From positions 121,001 to 185,000 of the forward strand of contig CAJQUW010002206.1 of assembly GCA_907163375.1 (NCBI GenBank): a stretch of 64,000 bases of DNA, in the 5' to 3' direction. Numbering within the stretch: position 1 is the first letter of the stretch; the number at the start of each line of letters is the position of its first letter. The DNA comes from Prostheceraeus crozeri. Taxonomy: Eukaryota > Platyhelminthes > Polycladida > Euryleptidae. A program made the position numbers and the translations under genes. Positions 57,334-64,000 of the stretch are shown here, piece after piece. Below the pieces are notes generated by a model, which saw nothing but the letters and a program-made list of their open reading frames with translations, did no database searches and was not told the DNA's origin.

Positions 57334-57666
57334 TGGGATCACTTGAACATCAAAGTACATCAATGATAAAGTACGCTGACGACGTCCTACTCATCATTCC
57401 CACAGATCAGTCTAACATATCGGTCTTCGAATCAATAATGTCTGCAGAGGAAGAATATGTGTCCAACTGGTGCAATGCTAATGGTCTGTACCTGAATACC
57501 AACAAAACAAGGCGTATGTATGTCAGGAAAGAAAACATCAACACTTTTCAGTTGCAAACCGAAATAGCATTTGTTAAAGAGCTCAAGTTCCTGGGTGTTA
57601 TAGTCAACAATCACTTTGACTGGTACCGTCACATATCCTATGTGTTCAAATCGGCTAGCAGAAGAG
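57303..57666 (+). pseudogene. LINE reverse transcriptase, YADD region
   Basis: Part of a non-LTR reverse transcriptase. It reads LLVNGLHSVG, then MIKYADDVLLIIPT with the catalytic YADD (from about 57361). NWCNANGLYLNTNKTR ('LxLNxxKTxxM' block) and KELKFLGVIVNNHFDWYRHI (thumb-proximal block) follow. The frame is open to 57666. There it is cut by a TIR element inserted at a TA inside a GTA codon, and the same frame resumes on the far side at 58642 (RALRRLKCLGVAKHD). The SGVPQG block and everything before it are missing. The family is Jockey/CR1-like but distinct from the LINE at 40.7 kb. Confidence 0.9.
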
Positions 57667-58641
57667 TACACTGTAGATCGCTCAATACCAATCACATACG
57701 AAGGATGCATACCAAAATATGTTTTTGGTATATTTCTGTATTCTCTTGGCATATATTTGTATGCTTTACGTATGTTATTTCAAATATTGTATGATTTGCA
57801 TACTAAAGCCATATCAGCACAATGTTAAAGGAAAGCATCAATGATTTCAGATATATGTTGATTTAAGGCCTTTTGTCAATAAAGATCACACTAATGTTAC
57901 TACTGTTTTATAAGTAGTAAGGTAATGACATTAAGTATTCAAACTTACAATACTGAATTCGATTTCAATACATGTAAGTCTAAGGCTTTTCATAAATAAT
58001 CAATAAGTATTTAACCATCAACAATTATGCATTATGTATCAATCCGAAATATAGAAAAATTATAATTCATGAACGCAAAAATAGTCATGTTTGAGATATA
58101 TAAGTCAACATGGTTGCTCGAAAGCCATCGTTTTATTGAACTGATGTCAATCAACTTAGTTCATGGAAATGAGCTAATTATGAGTCTTGTGAATGCCATA
58201 AGACAAGTAGCAAAGATGACATGCGGCATTAATTTCACAATAAATCTAATCTAGTTAAATACCACACTTTCACAAAGAAATATTCACGACTGGTATTACT
58301 GGAAAAAAGTTATTTGCAAGTAGCATGTAACATAACTTATTTTTTACCATGTGACTTAAAGCTATTCATACGAAACACATACGAATGAGGACCAATTTGC
58401 ATCGGCCTCGTATATAAAACATACCAACAACTCGTATTTCATTGTAAAACAGCCAATCACAGATAGAAGAGTTCGTATCCCTACATACCAATCGCATACG
58501 AAAGTAAGTGAGATTTCGTATGAAAAACATACCAGATCTCTGTAAACATACGAGAATCTCGTATCAGATGTTAGCTTCAAATTGTATGTGATTTTGGTAT
58601 ATGTTTGTATGTCATTTTCGTATCCAACGATTTACAGTGTA
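57667..58641 (-). mobile_element. TIR element family M1, copy 2 (975 bp)
   Basis: Near-complete inverted copy of the element at 15237-16134. TACACTGTAGATCGCTCAAT is at the left and ACGATTTACAGTGTA at the right. Shared interior blocks include TAAGGCCTTTTGTCAATAAA, CTGAATTCGATT and ATTCATGAACGCAAAAATAG. TA lies at both tips. It sits inside LINE fragment B and is therefore younger than that LINE. No transposase. Confidence 0.92.
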
Positions 58642-58960
58642 CGTGCCCTCAGACGTTTGAAATGTTTAGGTGTCGCAAAGCATGATCTGGTTATTTATAT
58701 ATTCAATACATAAATCAGATCGATAATTGAGTACAACCCTCTCTTTGCGTTGGCACAAACAATAAGAAGAGCAAAAAATTGCCAAAATTGAGCAATTTAT
58801 GCCACCGCATCATTTGTGAAGAATGCTTCGGTGACTTGAAGTTTAGACGAGACAAGACAGCCTTAAAGTGTTTCAATCAAGCTTTGTTCTTCACCCCTTA
58901 GTGCCCTGAAGGTTAGTCTACAGCAATCATCTGAAAATCCCCTTTTCAAGGACTCTCCGT
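58642..58960 (+). pseudogene. LINE coding tail after the M1 insertion
   Basis: Continues the frame broken at 57666: RALRRLKCLGVAKHDLVIYI, then an in-frame stop, then IIEYNPLFALAQT, matching the 'xIRSxLEYaxPvw' region after the polymerase. Further stops and shifts follow, with recognisable ends such as SPFQGLSVVHRLSF in another frame. It is inactive. Confidence 0.75.
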
Positions 58961-59133
58961 CGTGCATCGTCTTTCATTCTTCATTGTGCATCAGCCTACA
59001 ATAGAGAACTCCAACTAAGTCTGTAATTCATGCTTCATCGCTTTGCTTATCCAACTTATTACCTATGAATTTCTTCAACTAATGATTTGATTTTCATTTA
59101 ATTGAATAAACGACCATTGTTATTATTATTAAA

Positions 59134-59508
59134 ATGTTCGAAATAAAACTTCACTCAGCTTTCAGCAATATCATCTTTATGAGGAAAGTTTGATCCATTT
59201 ATCAAACATCAATAGATGTAATCATGACTGATGAGGCCCAAACGCCGTCTCGTGGTGGTTTCATCTGTTGAGATTTGAGAAAATATTTTCAAGTTAACTA
59301 CATTCGATGATGCATTATCTGGAGATCTATTATTACGGCGGCGATGACGCGGACCACGGTAATTCTCGGTAAGACAATAGTAAGACATTAAAGACGGTTC
59401 TCAAAACGAAGAGAAACATGCTCCTTATGAGACATCTTGACATCGGAAATGTAGCTCTACACTCTGTCCAACAATGGATGATTGAGGCACAAGCCATCAT
59501 TAACCTAT
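59134..59508. other. No recognisable feature
   Basis: Short unique sequence between the LINE tail and the foldback element. Nothing supported. Confidence 0.4.
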
Positions 59509-60199
59509 TAGTCCTGCAGCCAACACGAGTTTCTGCAGGGAACGAGGCCGAAAGTGAGACTTTCAGAGTGATGTACACCTCATGCCTAATTCGAATCTGC
59601 ACGTCTGCTGAGTTCTAGTGAGTTCCTCTTCTTGTCAGACAGGATCAAAGAAAACTCATGGGACGCAGATTGCAGCTTTTGTTAAAATGAAATTTTCTAT
59701 GTTTTCTCTTATCTACTGAAAAGTACTAGGTCCAGGGCCATATCTTCTGACATGGAATGTATCAGGTCACTTCTTATCATGGTCATGATCATTTATCTAT
59801 GAAGGCACACATTCTGATTTGGCAAGCCTCCAACTGTCGGCAAACACCAACATGTTGGTCCACCTTATCCACATTGAATAACATTCTCGCATGCATCGCC
59901 GCCAATCAGAAACAAAATAATATCACATGCACAAGATAGAAAATGACCTGAAGCCATTCCATTGACTCTAGACTTAGTACTTTTCAGTTGATAAGAGAAA
60001 ACGTAAAAAAATTCATTTTTGCCACAAGCTACAACCTGCGTCTCATTGGATTCATTCGATTTCCTGTCTGACAAGAAGAGGAACTAGGTAGAACTCGGCA
60101 GACGCGCAGATTCGCAGTAGGCTAAGAGTGTGCATCATTCGTTAAAAATCTCATTTTCGGCCTCGTTTCCTGCAGAAACTCGTTCTGGCTGCTGGACTA
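59509..60199. mobile_element. Foldback family F1, copy 3 (691 bp)
   Basis: Ends TAGTCCTGCAGCCA and CTGGCTGCTGGACTA, with TA at both tips. The arms share GAGTTCCTCTTCTTGTCAGA, CAGGGAACGAGGCCGAAA and other blocks with the copies at 11.8 and 43.6 kb. The loop region differs between copies. No gene. Confidence 0.85.
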
Positions 60200-60501
60200 T
60201 ATCTATCATGAAATTATTCCATTGCTTGAGCATATGCATTAATGCTCAACTTTTTCCATACATGCACAAAGTATATTATCAAAACACGAATTTAAGTAAA
60301 GAAAATAAAAATAAACTCATAATATGATGTATTATCTTAAGTGCTTTCGATGACTCTAATCATAAGACAACGTCATGATACAAAAGGATTCAAAATAATC
60401 TTACACTGAAAGTTATAGATATTCAAAATACATAGCTATGAAAAGAGATTAAGTAAGTAGTATGCATGCATACTGAAATCGAGACATTGGACTACAGAAA
60501 A
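60200..60501. other. No gene; possible Penelope-element 3' flank
   Basis: AT-rich sequence downstream of the minus-strand GIY-YIG fragment. No terminal repeat seen. Confidence 0.35.
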
Positions 60502-60918
60502 TTAACATAGAGAAGATGAAAGCAGAAAAGGGGGATAAGTCCACGGCAGGAGCAAATCACTAACATAATCTTTCATGATGCATAATGAGGGCTTGAATCG
60601 TTTTAATAAAATGGCCTCAGTGATCTTCACATGTTGTACATTTCTGCAGTATGCAGCGACAGAGAAATAGAACTCGATCTTATGTCCGGAGAATTGATTG
60701 CAGTCCCAGAGATGCTTGCATATTGAGCTGCTTTGATCTATAGGGCCTCTCAATCTTGTTGCTGCCCACTTGGGATAGTGCTCTTTGATTCGGATACCAA
60801 GACATCTCGTTGTCCGACCAATATAACTACATCCGCAGTCACATTTCAAATTGTAACAGACGTTTGATCGGTCAACGAGAGGAATTGGATCCTTCAAAGA
60901 ACGACAAGCGATCTTCAT
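60502..60918 (-). pseudogene. Penelope-like element, GIY-YIG endonuclease part
   Basis: A 138-codon minus frame holding the C-terminal endonuclease of a Penelope-like retroelement, which would nick the target DNA. It reads SLKDPIPLVDRSNVCYNLKC, then CGCSYIGRTTRCLGIRIKEH. These give the linker cysteines, the YIG half of the GIY-YIG motif, the conserved arginines and the EH of the active site. ICKHLWDCNQ follows, with the His/Cys typical of these elements, then KITEAILLKRFKPSLCIMKD with the 'EA.LI...P.LN' end block. The reverse transcriptase that should precede it (higher coordinates) is not seen, so this is a truncated copy. The frame is intact, so the copy may not be very old. A host GIY-YIG gene is much less likely, given the element-specific linker. 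Confidence 0.85.
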
Positions 60919-62229
60919 TGTCTAAAGCAAAACAACAAGCTGGGCTGCATAAAATGTTCTAGAAATTGATTCAATATAATACATTATATTATGAGTTTAT
61001 TTTCTTTATTTAAAGTCATTGGAAGAAAAGGCTGCTTTAAATTTTTGAAAACACGAATTGTTCGTTTAAAGATCAAATCAAATTGGATGGAAATCTATAA
61101 AAATAAGTAACAACGCGCTTCATCTGAAACTCTCTTTTATTCGGAATACTTGCCGGTTCACCCATCGTTAATGAATTACTAGCCGGTGGTAAGGGAAAAT
61201 TCGCTTTAATTTCATAATCGAACATCTGGTTCACCGTGTCTCCACAGCTTGGATCAACTATGTTTCTTGAGATTATTAGAAAGTCATTTCTTGTTCCTCT
61301 TACGAATCGGGTATCGGGAGTACATGATTCCTAACAGAGAACCAAATCACCTAAAAGGATCTCAACCTCTTTTCGGCGACGATGTTCGGCAGCAGAACTC
61401 AGCCTCGTGGAAGTATATCTTCTAGAAATCATCATTTTGTAACTGGACTGAAGTTACCTATCGCCCCCTCCTTCCAAGAATGTAACCCGGCTGTGCTACT
61501 TCACTGCAAACATTTGCTTAAACCTTGTGTTGGAATTGGTGACAAGATGGGACAATAAAATCATCTTTTTTCAATGTCAGCCATTCCATGTCCCTAAGCT
61601 CCCTTTGATCTGTCGCTCGTATTGCTTTTTTTCATCATTAGAAAACATTCCAGTCATTTATTGGGCAGATGTAATCGCGAGACGTCCAGAACATGTACAC
61701 GTGAAGTGTTTGGCTACAATCCATCACCCACGTGCGATCAGCTGTTCACTGTCATTCCGGGCGTCAGTTCAGACACAAGGGTCTAAAAATTCTCGATGGA
61801 TGACAGGATCAAGTCTCGGTTAAATGAACATATTCTGTTGATCTTTATGCGAGATAGTATGATAAACAGTCGTAAACTGTAATCTCTTCTCCATCGTTAT
61901 GACGATCAACTATTATCAGTTTGTTTTCTATATCTACATCAGCACGTTTCTGTATAAGAAATTTGCAATAGTTCCCTGGTCATAGAACGTGTGAAAGTTT
62001 AGCATGAAAAGTTAGTTTAACATTTCCATGCTACCCGGGCTACTGGCCACGAACTCTCTGTGGAATTGCGTTGATGAAGGCCGCATTGGGACCTCTTCAT
62101 CACTGAAATTAGCTTTATAGGTTGACAGAATAGTCGTCAAGATGGGCAATGAATTGATGATTCATCAATTAGCCCAACATTATTAATAGTTCATCGATCT
62201 TCATCTTAAATTGTGACGTAAATCAAAGA
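60919..62229. other. No supported gene
   Basis: The plus frame at 61527-61823 has no known domain. No reverse transcriptase belonging to the GIY-YIG fragment was found here. No arrays or terminal repeats seen. Confidence 0.4.
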
Positions 62230-62582
62230 CATTGTTACTGAGTAACTACGGTTGTCAGCAGATATTTCACCGGACATTTTTCTATGAAAGTCGTTTATAC
62301 ATCTCCAATTCTAAATGAGACGGCCTTAACAGCATGATTAAGGCCGTCTAGTTTGCTATGTAATACCATTGAGGTAGGAGCATTTCACCGTCCATCTTCG
62401 CATTCCCAGTGAAAATGGCATTGAGGTGATTCCTATGTCTCACAATTTGGATTCGCAGATATCTCAAGCTTGACATACTTCAATGTTCTGAGCTGCATGG
62501 GCTATGAAGAAAATTATCATAGATTTTTGTAGATCAAAATCTTGGATTTTTGATGTCATAGATTTTAGGTTCAGTAACAATG
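62230..62582 (+). mobile_element. Dispersed element M2, copy 2 (353 bp)
   Basis: Same ends and order as 18281-18605. It adds AGACGGCCTTAA and TTAAGGCCGTCT around an eight-base loop (near 62320-62351), a perfect 12-bp hairpin mostly missing from copy 1. No gene. Confidence 0.75.
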
Positions 62583-62605
62583 CATATAATACCTTTTCCA
62601 TTAAT

Positions 62606-63969
62606 TATTGACACAAAATGCAAAATAAATGTCACAAATGATTTCTACGGATAAACATTGTATAGATTTGTGATTCCATGTTCAGTGAAGGCCGTAAACC
62701 CCAAGCTTTATAATGACCAATTTCCCATTATTTTCCATCTAGCTTATTGCGATAAGATAAAACAAATACGTGACAATGTTTGACAATGCATTTGTAAAAT
62801 AAAGAACAGCAAGTTTTGAACCTACTAGTCAACAATGTCTTCTTTATTCAGGCACTTCTCTGTGTAAAAAAGAGAGCGATTATGTCTGTGATGGCATTTG
62901 AAGATGTGATTGATGACATTGCTTCCTCGATCTGCTGTCTAAGAATGTTCATTCGATGTCGATGAAGAGTAACTTCAGCAGATCGAGCGGCAGTTTGATC
63001 ACTGAAGATCGACTGGATACGAGGATCCGTCAGTCTTCGCTTCGCATCACTTTTTAAGCAAGATATGGCCCTCTCTGTCATATTAAGAAAGGGACTATAT
63101 CTTGGGAGTGGCTGCAGCTCATGATCGTCACCAATAGGTTGAGGGCAATCTCTGTATGAAGGAGCATTGTCATAAATCATAAAGATGGACTCATCGAAAA
63201 GAAGTGCACTTACTTCACTAATGAAGCTTGAAAAATGTCTTTTGTCATTCCTCCCTCGACAAGCATGAAGTGCACGAGTCCAAATGTTGGCGAAACAGCT
63301 AAACAAACGTCAAATTCCTCCCTCTCTGTCCTTCAACGATACGCACTGCCCTTTCTCCTTGAGGCGATCGACCTTGAGTCCTCGCAGTCCAGACATTAAA
63401 CCCGCATTCGTCGATGAAGATGGCATGTCGCTGAATGCCTTCTCTCATAAACCGTGAAATGTACTTTGCTGTGTCTTCTTTGACTTCAGCGATATTCCAT
63501 TGAGTTGGCACGGATCGCAAGAGCTTCAGGGTGATCAGGCAACCATCCAGCGCGCGAGAAATTGTTGTTAGACTGAGGTTAGGTGGGAGTGATGGACATT
63601 GACTTAACAATCTCCCCCTCATCTCCAACAAAGTCTCTGTCGGTTTCTCTTGTACAATGGCAATCAGAGAGTCCAGCATTTCTTGAGAGAGAATTTTGCT
63701 TCTCCCTGGTCGAGTAGCAGGTAGAGCTTCTCGACGGTGTTGTCTCTTAAAGGTGCTTATGATTCGATAAGCGGTCCTTCGATTGATGCCAATTGCATTG
63801 GCAAGTGCGATATAATCACGACCGTCTTCGTAGGCTTTAATCAAATGACTTCTGTCGGAAAAATTTACTCGACGTGGCATATTTCACTTGATATCGTTTG
63901 ACTACAGCTAACCGTGTAAAAGTGACAATTAAGATTGCAGTTTGTGACATCTATTTTGCAGTTTTCATA
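62606..63969 (-). mobile_element. Mariner-like DNA transposon, complete ends
   Basis: TATTGACACAAAATGCAAAA with following bases at 62606-62640 is matched in inverse at 63939-63969, sharing TGCAAAATA and ATGTCACAAA. The ends carry TA. The 1364-bp length and single minus-strand transposase fit the IS630/Tc1/mariner superfamily. The terminal repeats differ at several positions. It lies 24 bases from M2 copy 2. Confidence 0.8.
62848..63880 (-). pseudogene. IS630/Tc1/mariner-type transposase, frameshifted
   Basis: Cut-and-paste transposase, about 344 codons. The start at 63880 (MPRRVNFSDRSHLIKAYEDG) is followed by a helix-turn-helix: DYIALANAIGINRRTAYRII. A basic linker (RPGRSKILS) leads to a second DNA-binding region. 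The DDE domain has the first aspartate in IFIDECGFNVW, the second in FMIYDNAPSYR and the glutamate in YSPFLNMTERAISCLK. About 31 residues separate the last two, fewer than the usual 34, so a small deletion is likely. Two frame breaks, near 63299 and near 63240, put about 60 bases out of frame. In the third frame that segment reads LAVSPTFGLVHFMLVEGGMT, as the family expects. N-terminal and C-terminal parts are otherwise open, so this is a recently lost copy. Confidence 0.9.
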
Positions 63970-64000
63970 ACATGCCTTTGCCATGGACGCCTTTGCTTTG

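Larger units (their letters stand above)
57303..59133 (+). mobile_element. LINE fragment B, interrupted by an M1 element
   Basis: A 5'-truncated LINE. It holds polymerase sequence at 57303-57666, an M1 element at 57667-58641, the rest of the coding tail from 58642, then a 3' end with AATAAA and an ATTGTTATTATTATT tail at 59117-59131. TAA/ATT-rich tails are common in LINEs. Confidence 0.8.

Overview
This window reads as repeat-rich, AT-rich nuclear DNA of an animal, probably a marine invertebrate. Three things support that: a spliced Cys-loop receptor exon, metazoan-type mobile elements of many classes, and large satellite and minisatellite arrays with almost no long open frames. I see no bacterial operons, no rRNA, no intact tRNA, no CRISPR array and no retrovirus-like element. 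The species cannot be fixed from the sequence.

The only convincing host coding sequence is a 155-base exon at 44795-44949 on the minus strand. It encodes the start of a nicotinic acetylcholine receptor-type ligand-binding domain, with a good acceptor and a good donor site. Its phase and end point match the second exon of alpha7-type receptor genes. Much of the window may therefore be intron or flank of that gene, but I could not find its other exons.

Layout. 1-21.9 kb: dispersed mobile-element remains, including a 592-bp foldback, a complete Tc1-like element with a broken transposase (3011-4679), several miniature elements with terminal inverted repeats (TIRs), two more large foldbacks (11.8-12.6 and 14.2-14.9 kb), a nested pair of elements at 15.1-16.5 kb and a young 865-bp palindrome at 19.3-20.2 kb. 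21.9-26.7 kb: a satellite of 59- and 54-bp monomers with a 1736-bp higher-order repeat present twice. 28.2-31.7 kb: a 15-bp minisatellite followed by two 11-bp minisatellites, whose flanks are duplicated at a 1937-bp interval.

32.9-48.1 kb: a Merlin-family element with a transposase fragment, further TIR-element copies, a near-perfect short hairpin, tRNA-derived SINE remnants, a LINE 3' end, the receptor exon, a hAT-like element and a 31-bp tandem repeat. 48.4-64 kb: a LINE 3' half with a restriction-like endonuclease, old dispersed repeats, an (AT)n tract, a LINE split by a TIR element, a third copy of the 11.8-kb foldback family, a Penelope-type GIY-YIG fragment and a complete mariner-like element (62606-63969) with a frameshifted transposase.

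The parts do not form a pathway. What links them is mobility: several miniature elements share the terminus TACACTGTAAA, which suggests they were moved by related transposases that are not encoded here. All family calls were made by eye from motifs, and boundaries are accurate to a few bases only where TIRs define them.
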